Source: Pseudomonadota bacterium
GTDB taxonomy: Bacteria; Pseudomonadota; Alphaproteobacteria; Acetobacterales; Acetobacteraceae
NCBI GenBank assembly: GCA_021808055.1
Contig: JAKBCH010000013.1
Span: 1 to 36,983, forward strand
Direction: 5' to 3'
Length of the DNA stretch: 36,983 nt
Shown: positions 17,377 through 26,054 of the stretch, piece by piece
Layout of the letters: every line of letters begins with the position of its first letter
Position numbering within the stretch: the stretch's first letter is position 1
Translations under genes and position numbers: made by a program
Notes under the pieces: generated by a model
The model's input: only the letters and a program-made list of their open reading frames with translations
Database searches by the model: none
What the model was told of the DNA's origin: nothing

Positions 17377-20022
17377 GTGACGACACTGGATAAGACTTTC
17401 GAGCCGGCCTCGGTTGAGGCCCGGCTTTATGCCGGTTGGGAAGCCTCCGGCGCCTTCGCGGCGCAGCCGCAAAGCAACGCCGCTCCTTACACCATCATGA
17501 TCCCGCCGCCGAACGTAACCGGCAGCCTGCATGTGGGCCATGCGCTCACCATGACCTTGCAGGATATTCTTGTCCGCTACCGGCGCATGCAGGGGCGCGA
17601 CGTGCTCTGGCAGCCCGGCACGGACCATGCGGGCATCGCCACCCAGATGGTGGTGGAGCGCCTACTGGATAAGGAAGGCGTTTCCCGTAAACAGCTTGGC
17701 CGCGAAACCTTCCTCTCCCGTGTGTGGCAGTGGAAGGCGGAATCCGGTGGCACCATTACCCAGCAGCTCCGCCGCCTCGGTGCCTCGCCGGACTGGGCGC
17801 GTGAGCGTTTCACCATGGATGACGGCCTTTCCGTGGCAGTGCGCGAGGTGTTCGTGCGGCTGTTCGAGGAAGGGCTGATCTATCAGGATAAACGCCTGGT
17901 GAACTGGGACACCCAGTTGCAAACTGCGATCTCTGACCTTGAGGTGGAAAGCCGCGAGACCAAAGGCAATATGTGGCATATCCGCTACCCCGTAGAGGGC
18001 GGCGAGGAGATTGTTGTTGCTACCACGCGGCCGGAGACGATGCTGGCCGACACGGCCGTGGCGGTGCACCCGGAAAACGAAAACTACAAGCACCTTATCG
18101 GCAAGATGGTCATTCTGCCGCTCACCGAACGCAAAATCCCCATCATCGCGGATGACTATGCAGACCCTGAAAAGGGCACCGGCGCTGTGAAAATCACCCC
18201 GGCGCATGATTTCAACGATTTCGAGGTCGGCAAGCGCCACAACCTAGCAATGCTCTCGATGCTAGACCGTCAGGGCCGCATCGCCCTGGCCGAGCTGGGC
18301 GAGATGCCGGAATTTGTGCACGGGCTGGAAGGGCAGGACCGTTTTGTCGCCCGCAAGCTGATCGTGGCGGAGCTGGAGGCGCGCGAGCAACTGGTGGAGG
18401 TAAAGCCCCACCAGAACATGGTGCCTTATGGCGACCGCTCCGGCACGGTGATTGAACCGTTTCTCACCACGCAATGGTATTGCAACGCGCATGCGCTGGC
18501 CCAGCCCGCCATTAAGGCCGTTGAGGAAGGCCGCACCAAATTCGTGCCCCAACAATGGGAAAACACCTTCTTCGCCTGGATGCGCGACATCCAACCCTGG
18601 TGCATTTCCCGCCAGCTCTGGTGGGGCCACCGCATTCCGGCCTGGTACGACGAAGCCGGAAACGTCTATGTCGCCCGCACCGAGGATGAAGCCAAGGCCA
18701 AAGCCAAGGGCGCCGCGCTGACGCAGGATGAGGACGTGCTGGACACCTGGTTTTCCTCCGCCCTCTGGCCGTTCTCCACGCTCGGCTGGCCGGAAAACAC
18801 GCCGGAACTGGAGAAATACTACCCCACCGACACTCTGGTAACGGGTTTTGACATCATCTTCTTCTGGGTCGCCCGGATGATGATGATGGGCCTGCATTTC
18901 ATGAAGGATGTCCCCTTCCGCACCATCTATATTCACGGCCTGGTGCGGGACGAGAAGGGGCAGAAAATGTCCAAGTCGAAGGGCAATGTGCTGGACCCGC
19001 TAACCCTTATCGACAAATTCGGCACGGACGCCCTGCGCTATTCCGTGGCGGCTGCGGCGGGGCAGGGGCGCGATGTGAAGCTCGGCGAAAAGATCGTCGA
19101 AACCAACCGCGCCTTCATCACCAAGATATGGAACGCGGCGCGGTTCCTGGAAATGAACGGGGTGAAGCCTAACCCAGGCTTCAAGCCGGAAAACGCGAAA
19201 CTGCCGCTCTGCCGCTGGATTCTATCCCGCGCCAATGAGGCGATAACAACCGCCACCGCAGGGCTGGATGCCTTCCGCCCCAACGACTATGCCGCCGCCT
19301 GCTACCGCTTCGCCTGGGGCGATTTCTGCGACTGGTTCATCGAGCTCGCCAAGCCGGGCTTCACCAGCGAAGCTGACGCAACGGAAATCCGCGACACCGC
19401 CGCCTATATTCTGGGCGTGTTGCTGCGCCTCATGCACCCGGTCATCCCCTATGTTACGGAAGATTTGTGGGACCATTTCGGCTACGGCAAAGCCTATTCC
19501 CTCATCTCCGCCCACTGGCCGGAGCCCATCATGGTAACGGCGGCGGAGGATGCTTCAGCGGAGCTGAACTGGCTCGTCAGCCTGGTTTCAGAAATCCGCA
19601 CCGTGCGCTCCGAAATGAACGTCCCGCCCTCGCAAAAATCGCCGGTGTTTTTGCAGGACGCTACGGCGGAAACGCTTTCCCGCGCGCAACGCTGGTTCGA
19701 GGCCATCTCCCGCATGGCCCGCGCCTCTGAAATCGGCCCGCTTGCTGGTCCGGTGCCAAAAAACGCCGCCCAGGCGGTGCTGAACGAGGCCACGATCATC
19801 CTGCCACTGGAAGGGCTGATCGATCTGGAGGCCGAGAAGAAGCGCTTGGCGACGGCGCTTTCCAAAGCCGAAGCCGAGCTTGCAAAAGTGCAGGCGAAGC
19901 TTGGCAACGCGGATTTCACCGCCCGCGCGCCGGAAGCGGTGCTGGACGAACACCGCGAGCGCGAGCAGAGTTTCACCAACGAGGCACAACGCCTCAGCGC
20001 CGCTTTAGGGAGGCTTGCATGA
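17377..20022 (+). CDS. valS: Valine--tRNA ligase
   Basis: The 881-residue class I synthetase charges tRNA-Val and edits misactivated threonine. It shows PPPNVTGSLHVGHAL (HVGH at 52-55), the editing-domain entry TTRPETMLADTAVAV, WCISRQLWWGHRIPAW, and GQKMSKSKGNV with the catalytic Lys at about 530-533. The C-terminal 60-70 residues form the Ala/Glu/Lys coiled-coil arm typical of ValRS. The start is a GTG at 17377 with AAGG 8-11 bases upstream; no ATG gives a better N-terminus. The stop overlaps the following acetyltransferase start by four bases (ATGA), so the two are coupled. Confidence 0.97.
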   Translation: MTTLDKTFEPASVEARLYAGWEASGAFAAQPQSNAAPYTIMIPPPNVTGSLHVGHALTMTLQDILVRYRRMQGRDVLWQPGTDHAGIATQMVVERLLDKEGVSRKQLGRETFLSRVWQWKAESGGTITQQLRRLGASPDWARERFTMDDGLSVAVREVFVRLFEEGLIYQDKRLVNWDTQLQTAISDLEVESRETKGNMWHIRYPVEGGEEIVVATTRPETMLADTAVAVHPENENYKHLIGKMVILPLTERKIPIIADDYADPEKGTGAVKITPAHDFNDFEVGKRHNLAMLSMLDRQGRIALAELGEMPEFVHGLEGQDRFVARKLIVAELEAREQLVEVKPHQNMVPYGDRSGTVIEPFLTTQWYCNAHALAQPAIKAVEEGRTKFVPQQWENTFFAWMRDIQPWCISRQLWWGHRIPAWYDEAGNVYVARTEDEAKAKAKGAALTQDEDVLDTWFSSALWPFSTLGWPENTPELEKYYPTDTLVTGFDIIFFWVARMMMMGLHFMKDVPFRTIYIHGLVRDEKGQKMSKSKGNVLDPLTLIDKFGTDALRYSVAAAAGQGRDVKLGEKIVETNRAFITKIWNAARFLEMNGVKPNPGFKPENAKLPLCRWILSRANEAITTATAGLDAFRPNDYAAACYRFAWGDFCDWFIELAKPGFTSEADATEIRDTAAYILGVLLRLMHPVIPYVTEDLWDHFGYGKAYSLISAHWPEPIMVTAAEDASAELNWLVSLVSEIRTVRSEMNVPPSQKSPVFLQDATAETLSRAQRWFEAISRMARASEIGPLAGPVPKNAAQAVLNEATIILPLEGLIDLEAEKKRLATALSKAEAELAKVQAKLGNADFTARAPEAVLDEHREREQSFTNEAQRLSAALGRLA

Positions 20023-20456
20023 TCATCCGCCCCGTCCGCCCCGAGGATAAAGCAAACTGGTTGCCGCTCTGGCAGGGTTACTTGCGGTTTTACGAACACG
20101 ACCTGCCCTCGGATGTAACCGATACGCTGTGGGCGAGGTTTTTTGATGCAGCCGAGCCTGTGCACGCTCTGGTGGCGGAGGAAGACGGCGAATTGCTGGG
20201 GTTGGTGCATTACATATTCCACCGCAATACCTGGATGGCGAGCGATGTCTGCTATCTGGAAGATTTATTCACCGCCGAGGCCGCGCGGGGCAAAGGTGTT
20301 GGCCGCGCCTTGATTGAGGCGGTTTATGAGCGCGCGCGCGCGGCGGGCAGCGAGCGGGTTTATTGGATGACGCACGAAACCAATAAAACCGCCCAGGCAC
20401 TTTACGATAAAGTGGCGGAGAAACCAGGCTTCATTCAGTATCGCCAGCAAGTTTAA
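20019..20456 (+). CDS. GNAT family N-acetyltransferase
   Basis: The 145-residue acetyl-CoA-dependent transferase has the N-terminal IIRPVRPEDKANW strand-helix. The CoA-binding motif A is LEDLFTAEAARGKGVGRALI (R-G-K-G-V-G) at about 86-105, and the motif B region is YWMTHETNKTAQALYDK. The acceptor (small amine, peptide N-terminus or lysine) is unknown. Its ATG overlaps the valS stop, so it is expressed with the synthetase, but I see no evidence that it acts on ValRS. A small membrane protein gene follows after 30 bases. Confidence 0.9.
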   Translation: MIIRPVRPEDKANWLPLWQGYLRFYEHDLPSDVTDTLWARFFDAAEPVHALVAEEDGELLGLVHYIFHRNTWMASDVCYLEDLFTAEAARGKGVGRALIEAVYERARAAGSERVYWMTHETNKTAQALYDKVAEKPGFIQYRQQV

Positions 20457-20486
20457 GATTGCGCTGTGGCTCAGGGAGGGGGCGGC

Positions 20487-20822
20487 ATGAATAATTTCTT
20501 CATTCTGTTGCTGCTGGTTCTTGCCGCCACGCTTGAGGCCGGCGGTGATGCTCTGGCCCGCACTGCCTTGCACGCCCATGCCATGCCCATGCGGATTGGG
20601 TTTTTTGCTGCCGCCGCCGTGGTGCTTTTCATTTACGGTGTGACGGTGAATCTGCCGCCATGGGATTTCGGGCGGCTGCTGGGCGTCTATGTGTCGCTGT
20701 TTTTCGTGGTGGCGCAGATCATCAATTTGTTCGCCTTCGGCACGCGCCCCAGCCTGCCGATTATAGCTGGCGGCGCGCTCATCCTCGCGGGCGGAATGTT
20801 GATGACCTTCTGGAAAGCTTAA
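20487..20822 (+). CDS. Small four-helix membrane protein, SMR/DMT-like
   Basis: The 111-residue protein is almost entirely membrane-embedded, with four hydrophobic segments at about residues 3-22, 34-53, 62-84 and 88-108. The first helix carries an acidic residue in the phrase LEAGGDAL, which resembles the position of the essential glutamate in small multidrug resistance (SMR) proteins. Size and topology also fit that superfamily. I cannot assign a substrate. The ATG at 20487 was chosen over an upstream GTG because AGGGAGGGGG lies directly before it. The stop codon overlaps by two bases the stop of the convergent glutathione transferase gene. Confidence 0.68.
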   Translation: MNNFFILLLLVLAATLEAGGDALARTALHAHAMPMRIGFFAAAAVVLFIYGVTVNLPPWDFGRLLGVYVSLFFVVAQIINLFAFGTRPSLPIIAGGALILAGGMLMTFWKA

Positions 20823-21484
20823 TCCAACCCGTAGGTGGAAAGCACGCGGCTCATCCAATCCAGGATCGCATCGTTTTCTGCCAGCAACGGTGTTGAAGAC
20901 ATCAACCGCCCCCATTGCAGCGCGCCGAATACGATATGGTCCGCCCAGTTGGGTGTGTCTCCGGCCATAAAACGCTGCCCGCCCAGCAAGCGGCGCAGCG
21001 GCCGCAGTGCCATTTGCAACGCCTCCAGCGCGGCACCCCGCCCGGCTTCAATCTCTTCCAGGCTACGCTTGAACATCGCCTCGCGGCTCTGCCGGAAATA
21101 AGCCTGGTCCTGGGGTGCCAGGCGGCGGTAAACATCCACCACCACCACCCGCGCAATGGCCGGATGCAGCACCCCCTCCACCCATTCCTTCACGAACATC
21201 GTCAGGGCGCGGGCGGGTGCGTCGCCAAACAGCGATTCCTCATTTGGGTAGGTGCGTTCCAGATAATCGGCGATGATCTGGCTGTCTGAGACGATATTGG
21301 CGCCATCCTGCAAAACCGGCACCTTTTCCTGGCCGGAGGCGGCAAGCGCCGCCTTTTCGGTAAAATGCCAGGGGATGGTTTCATATTTCAGGTTTTTATG
21401 CGCCAGGGCCAGCTTCACGCGCCAGCAATAGGGGCTGAAGCGTGTGCCGTCGGCGGCTGTTAAATCGTAAAGCTGTCGGGTCAT
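20819..21484 (-). CDS. Glutathione S-transferase family protein (LigE/beta-etherase-like N-terminus)
   Basis: The 221-residue protein has a thioredoxin-fold N-terminal domain with RFSPYCWRVKLALAHK, as in the LigE/etherase branch. The glutathione-anchoring GQEKVPVLQDG and VSDSQIIADYLE follow, then an all-helical C-terminal domain containing GDTPNWADHIVFGALQW. LigE-type enzymes cleave beta-aryl ether bonds in lignin fragments, but many close relatives in non-degrading bacteria have unknown substrates. Its ATG overlaps the stop of the upstream glutathione transferase gene by four bases (21481-21484), so the pair is co-translated. Confidence 0.88.
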   Translation of the reverse strand: MTRQLYDLTAADGTRFSPYCWRVKLALAHKNLKYETIPWHFTEKAALAASGQEKVPVLQDGANIVSDSQIIADYLERTYPNEESLFGDAPARALTMFVKEWVEGVLHPAIARVVVVDVYRRLAPQDQAYFRQSREAMFKRSLEEIEAGRGAALEALQMALRPLRRLLGGQRFMAGDTPNWADHIVFGALQWGRLMSSTPLLAENDAILDWMSRVLSTYGLD

Positions 21485-22167
21485 TTTGCCGTCTGGCCGA
21501 AGAGCACTTTCTTCGCCTCCTCTGATACGGTGGGCGCGCTGTTCACCTCAGCCGCTTTCGCATAAGCGCGCTGCACGGCCGGGCGGGCGGCCATGCGGTG
21601 AAACCAGGCTTGCAGATTCGGAAAATCCTCAAGCTTCTGCTGCTGGCGTTCATACGGCACAATCCAGGGGTAGCTCGCCATATCCGCGATGGAATATTCA
21701 CCGGCGATGTAGTCCTTGCCCTCAAGCTGCTTGTTCAGCACGCCATAGAGACGGTTTGTTTCTTTTACATACCGCTCCATTGCATAAGAAATACGCTCTG
21801 GCGCATATTGCACGAAATGGTGGTTCTGCCCGGCCATCGGCCCCAGCCCACCCATCTGCCAGTAAAGCCATTGCAGAACATTGAAGCGGGCGCGCGGTTC
21901 TTTGGGTAAAAATTTTCCGGTCTTATCCGCCAGATATTCCAGAATGGCACCGCTTTCAAAAACCCCCAGCGGCGCGCCGCCATCTTCCGGGGCCATGTCG
22001 CGAATGGCAGGAATACGGTTATTCGGCGCGAATTTCAGGAAATCCGGGTTGAACTGATCGCCTTTGGAAATATTCACGGGGAAGATTTTATAATCCAGCT
22101 CTGCTTCTTCCAGAAAGATGGAAATTTTATGCCCGTTCGGCGTGGTCCAGTAATAAAGCTCGATCAT
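21481..22167 (-). CDS. Glutathione-dependent disulfide oxidoreductase, YfcG-like
   Basis: The 228-residue GST-fold protein matches the YfcG/Nu-class branch. It starts MIELYYWTTPNGHKISIFLEE and contains PNNRIPAIRD, FESGAILEYLADKTGKF and the C-terminal NKQLEGKDYIAGEYSIADM block. E. coli YfcG binds glutathione or glutathione disulfide and reduces disulfides, with no active-site cysteine; the same position here is TPNGHK, consistent with that. It probably acts in cytosolic thiol balance. The gene lies 11 bases after pepN and overlaps the next glutathione transferase start, suggesting a pepN-yfcG-gst operon. Confidence 0.92.
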   Translation of the reverse strand: MIELYYWTTPNGHKISIFLEEAELDYKIFPVNISKGDQFNPDFLKFAPNNRIPAIRDMAPEDGGAPLGVFESGAILEYLADKTGKFLPKEPRARFNVLQWLYWQMGGLGPMAGQNHHFVQYAPERISYAMERYVKETNRLYGVLNKQLEGKDYIAGEYSIADMASYPWIVPYERQQQKLEDFPNLQAWFHRMAARPAVQRAYAKAAEVNSAPTVSEEAKKVLFGQTAK

Positions 22168-22178
22168 TTTAAATTCCT

Positions 22179-24758
22179 TCAGGCCAGCGCTTTCGACGCC
22201 ATTTCATACGTATTGTGGCTGAGATGCTCGCGCGCGACGATGCGTTCAAGCTCCGCCTTCATCAATTCTTGCCTGTGCGCGTCAAACCGCCGCCACAGGC
22301 CAAGGGCGGTTACCAGCCGTGCCGCGATCTGCGGGTTGGTTTCATCCAGCCTTAGCACAAAATCCGCCAGCAATTTATAGCCTGCGCCAGAGGCATCGTG
22401 GAATTTTGCGGGGTTGGCGGTAAACGCGCCGATAAGTGCGCGCACCCGGTTGGGGTTGCGTAAATCCATGGCTTTATGGGTGGAAAGTTCCTGCACCCGC
22501 GCCAGCGTATCTCCTGCGTTGCTGCGCGCCTGCACGCTGAACCATTTATCGAGCACCAGCGGCATGCCCGCCCATTGGCGGTAGAAGGCGTCCAGCGCGT
22601 CCTCCCGCGCGGGGCCGGGTGTGTCCACCAGATTGGTCAGCGCGGCGAGCGTGGCTGTCATGCCCTTTGCATCAGCAAATTGCGCTGCCGCCAGAGCGGT
22701 ATCACCTGCGGCGGTAAGGTAGCCCAGCGCCGCGTTGCGCAAGGCTCTGGCGCCCATGGCCGCGCCGGAAACATCATCCGCCGCATAGCCGCCAAACGCC
22801 TCGTAAGCCGCCTGAAACTCTGCCCGCAGCGCCTGGCCCAGCGCCTTGCGCGCCGCCTGCCGCACGGCGTGGATTGCATCCGGGTCCACGATCTTCATCT
22901 CATCCGCCAGCAGGGATTCCATCGGCAGCACCAGAGCCTCGGCGGCGAAGGCGGGGTCCTGTGCGGCATCGCGCAGCGTGGCGGCGATAGCCTCTTTCAA
23001 CCCTTTATCCAGCGTGAAACCATGCCCGGCCTGATGCGCTGCAACGCCTTCCAGCAGCACGGTGCTGGCATATTTCTGCAACGCGTCCCAGCGGTTGAAC
23101 AGGTCGCTGTCATGCGCCGCCAAAAAGGCCAGGCGCTCACGGCTTTGGCCCTTCAGCTTTACGGGGGCTGAGAAATGCCGGAACAGCGAAACCGCCTCTG
23201 GCTTATGCGGCAGAGTAAAGCTGAAGCTCTGCTCCGCCTCGCGCAGCAGCAGCGTTTGCGCGTGCATGTCATGCCCTGCCTTGTCCAGCAGCCCGATGGC
23301 CACGGGGATCAGCAGCGGTTGCTTTTCCGGTTGGCCGGGCGTGGGGGCGGTTTGCTGACGCAAAGTGAGGGTGAATTTTTCTCCGTCCCAGGCTTCGTCG
23401 AAGGAGATTTCCGGCGTACCCGCCTGGCCATACCACAGCATCAACTGCTTCAGGTCGATATCGGTGACCGATTGCATCGCCGCCCAGAAATCCTCCACAG
23501 TGGCGGCGGAATTGTCGTTCTTGGCGATGTATTCATCCATGCCATGGCGGAAAGCATCCTTCCCGATGATGGTGCGATACATCCGCACCAACTCAGCACC
23601 TTTTTCGTAAATGGTGGTGGTGTAGAAATTATTGATCTCAAGATAGCTGGCCGGCCGCACGGGGTGGGCGAGCGGCCCGGCATCGTCGCGGAACTGTGTC
23701 GCGCGCAGCAGCCTTACATCCGCAATGCGTTTCACCGCGGCCGAGAACTGGTCGGCCATATATTCCTGGTCTCTGAAAACCGTAAGCCCTTCCTTCAAGG
23801 AAAGCTGAAACCAGTCCCGGCAGGTCACGCGGTCGCCGGTCCAGTTGTGGAAATATTCATGCGCGATCACACGCTCCACATTCTGGAAATCCGTGTCGGT
23901 CGCGGTTTGGGCATCCGCCAGCACATAGGCGGTGTTGAAGATGTTCAGGCCCTTATTTTCCATTGCTCCGGCGTTGAAATCCGACACCGCCGCGATATTG
24001 AAAATATCGAGATCATATTCGAGGCCGAACACCTCTTCGTCCCATTTCATCGAGCGTTTCAGGGAGTCCATGGCGTGGCCGCAGCGCGCCTCGTCTCCGC
24101 GCTCCACCCAGATGCCAAGCTCAACCTTCAGGCCGGAGGCGGTGGTGAATGTGTCTTTCAGCGCCACCAAATCCGCCGCCACCAATGCGAAGAGGTAAGA
24201 AGGTTTCGGGTGCGGGTCTTCCCATTCCGCGAACGCCACGCCGTTTTCCACCCCTGCGGCCAGGCGGTTGCCGTTGGAAAGCAGAATGGGGAATTTCGCC
24301 GCATCCGCGCGCATTTTCACATGGTAGCGCGCCATCACGTCCGGCCGGTCCGGGAAAAAGGTGATCTTGCGGAAGCCTTCCGGCTCGCATTGGGTAAAAA
24401 AACCGGAGCCGGAGGTGTAAAGCCCTGAAAGCTCTGTATTTTTGGCGGGATTGAGGCGCACGGTGGTTTCCAGCACGGCGTCATCCGGTACTTCGTGAAT
24501 GGTGAGGCTCTCATCATCCAGCGTGTAGCCATTATCGCCCAGTTTGGTGCCGTTCAGGGTTACGGTGAGCAGCTCCAGCTTGCGGCCATCCAGCTTCAGC
24601 GGGCCGGGGGCATTGCGACGCAGCTCCAGCCGGGCTTTCACAATGGTTGCGTCCGGCGTCAGGTCAAAATCCAGCGATACATGCTCCACCTGAAAGGCGG
24701 GTGGTCGATAATCGGCGAGGTTCACCTGTTTGCGGGGCGCAATCTGTCCATCAGCCAT
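22179..24758 (-). CDS. pepN: Aminopeptidase N (M1 family)
   Basis: The 859-residue zinc metallopeptidase removes N-terminal amino acids from peptides in the cytosol. The exopeptidase motif GAMENKG is at about 264-270. The zinc site HEYFH (His300, Glu301, His304) is followed after 18 residues by the third ligand Glu323 in LKEGLTVFRDQEY. The C-terminal third is the helical domain usual for the Gram-negative PepN subgroup. The length fits E. coli PepN (about 870). The ATG at 24758 is divergent from the DUF482 gene across 53 bases, so their promoters overlap. Confidence 0.97.
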   Translation of the reverse strand: MADGQIAPRKQVNLADYRPPAFQVEHVSLDFDLTPDATIVKARLELRRNAPGPLKLDGRKLELLTVTLNGTKLGDNGYTLDDESLTIHEVPDDAVLETTVRLNPAKNTELSGLYTSGSGFFTQCEPEGFRKITFFPDRPDVMARYHVKMRADAAKFPILLSNGNRLAAGVENGVAFAEWEDPHPKPSYLFALVAADLVALKDTFTTASGLKVELGIWVERGDEARCGHAMDSLKRSMKWDEEVFGLEYDLDIFNIAAVSDFNAGAMENKGLNIFNTAYVLADAQTATDTDFQNVERVIAHEYFHNWTGDRVTCRDWFQLSLKEGLTVFRDQEYMADQFSAAVKRIADVRLLRATQFRDDAGPLAHPVRPASYLEINNFYTTTIYEKGAELVRMYRTIIGKDAFRHGMDEYIAKNDNSAATVEDFWAAMQSVTDIDLKQLMLWYGQAGTPEISFDEAWDGEKFTLTLRQQTAPTPGQPEKQPLLIPVAIGLLDKAGHDMHAQTLLLREAEQSFSFTLPHKPEAVSLFRHFSAPVKLKGQSRERLAFLAAHDSDLFNRWDALQKYASTVLLEGVAAHQAGHGFTLDKGLKEAIAATLRDAAQDPAFAAEALVLPMESLLADEMKIVDPDAIHAVRQAARKALGQALRAEFQAAYEAFGGYAADDVSGAAMGARALRNAALGYLTAAGDTALAAAQFADAKGMTATLAALTNLVDTPGPAREDALDAFYRQWAGMPLVLDKWFSVQARSNAGDTLARVQELSTHKAMDLRNPNRVRALIGAFTANPAKFHDASGAGYKLLADFVLRLDETNPQIAARLVTALGLWRRFDAHRQELMKAELERIVAREHLSHNTYEMASKALA

Positions 24759-24811
24759 GCTAATTCCTGTTCATTCTGGCGAAATGCCCGCCGCCACGCA
24801 TATGGTACAGT

Positions 24812-25954
24812 ATGGCCGACCAAACATCACTTGAAGCTGAAATTTTTTCACGGATTGCCGGAATCGGGCAAGAGGCGTGGGACCATTGCGCCGGAGAGGC
24901 AAACCCCTTCATTTCCTATGCCTTTCTTTCTGCCCTGGAGGATAGCGGCTCCGTAGGCGGGCGCACCGGGTGGCACCCGCGTTATCTGGCGCTGCGGGGT
25001 GAGGGCCGGGTCCTCGCCGTGGCCCCGGCTTATGGCAAAACCCATTCCTACGGCGAATATGTGTTCGACCATGGCTGGGCCAACGCGTTTGAGCGCGCGG
25101 GTGGGCGATACTACCCCAAATTGCAGGTGGCATCGCCGTTCTCGCCCGTGCCTGGGCCAAGGCTGCTCAGCCGCCATCTGGGGGCGGCGGAACTGGCGGC
25201 GGGGCTGGAAGCGGCCTGCGAGGCAGCCGGGTGCTCCTCCGCGCATGTAACCTTCTGCACTGAGGCTGAATGGGAAGGGTTGGGGCAGGCGGGCTGGCTG
25301 CAACGGCTCGGCACACAGTTTCACTGGGAAAACCAGGGTTATGAAAGCTTTGAGGATTTTCTTGGGGCTTTATCTTCCCGCAAACGCAAGGCGATAAAAC
25401 GCGAACGGCGGGAGGCGCAGGCGGGGTTGCGCTTTCGGGCCCTCACCGGGCCGGACCTAACACCCGAAATATGGGCGCGGTTTTATGAGTTTTATCTCTC
25501 TACAGTAGACCGCAAATGGGGCGGCGCTTACCTTACGCCGGAATTTTTCCCGCTATTGGGCGCACGCCTGGGCGAGAAAGTGGTGCTGATGCTGGCCGAA
25601 CGAAACGGCAAACCCATAGCCGGCGCCTTGAACCTTTTGGGCGATGGCGTGCTGTATGGCCGCAACTGGGGCAGCGTGGAAGATGTGCCGTTTCTGCATT
25701 TTGAACTCTGCTATTATCAGGCGATTGATTACGCCATCACGCATGGGCTGAAGCGCGTGGAGGCAGGGGCGCAGGGTGAGCATAAAATCCAGCGCGGATA
25801 TCTGCCGAAACCGACTTACTCAGCGCATTACATTGCCCATCCTGGCTTGCGAAACGCCGTGGCCCAGTTTTTGGACGTAGAGCGGGAGGAAGTTCTGCGC
25901 GCGATGCAAGTGATGGCAGAAGAGGGTCCGTACAGGAAGACCGGCGAGGCATGA
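24812..25954 (+). CDS. FemAB/GNAT-like protein of the DUF482 family
   Basis: The 380-residue protein belongs to the COG3146/PF04339 group, distantly related to FemX/FemAB peptidyl transferases and to GNAT enzymes. Typical blocks are FISYAFLSALEDSGSVG near residue 30, YGEYVFDHGWANAFERAG, YYPKLQVASPFSPVPGPR, ENQGYESFEDFLGALSSRKRK, and the hallmark EAGAQGEHKIQRGYLP near the C-terminus. The family is common in alphaproteobacteria. A role in transferring amino acids to envelope components has been suggested but I know of no firm biochemical assignment. The ribosome site is weak. The amtB gene follows after 100 bases with its own likely promoter. Confidence 0.86.
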   Translation: MADQTSLEAEIFSRIAGIGQEAWDHCAGEANPFISYAFLSALEDSGSVGGRTGWHPRYLALRGEGRVLAVAPAYGKTHSYGEYVFDHGWANAFERAGGRYYPKLQVASPFSPVPGPRLLSRHLGAAELAAGLEAACEAAGCSSAHVTFCTEAEWEGLGQAGWLQRLGTQFHWENQGYESFEDFLGALSSRKRKAIKRERREAQAGLRFRALTGPDLTPEIWARFYEFYLSTVDRKWGGAYLTPEFFPLLGARLGEKVVLMLAERNGKPIAGALNLLGDGVLYGRNWGSVEDVPFLHFELCYYQAIDYAITHGLKRVEAGAQGEHKIQRGYLPKPTYSAHYIAHPGLRNAVAQFLDVEREEVLRAMQVMAEEGPYRKTGEA

Positions 25955-25972
25955 ACCGGCAGCCAGCCTGCC

Positions 25973-26001
25973 TTGACGCAAAGGGACTGACTGCCTAACG
26001 C
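25973..26001 (+). promoter_or_regulatory. Candidate sigma-70 promoter of amtB
   Basis: TTGACG (25973-25978) and TAACGC (25996-26001) are 17 bases apart, 53 bases before the amtB start. The -35 box is good and the -10 box is weak. I did not find a TGGCAC-N5-TTGC sigma-54 site, which often drives amtB in other bacteria. Confidence 0.4.
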
Positions 26002-26054
26002 AGCCGCGTGCCCCGCTAGGGGAAAAGCAAAGCCAGCCCCGGCGGAGGAAAGAG

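Noticed and set aside
23175..24428. A 417-codon open frame antisense to pepN
   Set aside because: Same codon-bias shadow effect. The opposite strand encodes the intact zinc site and catalytic motifs of PepN.
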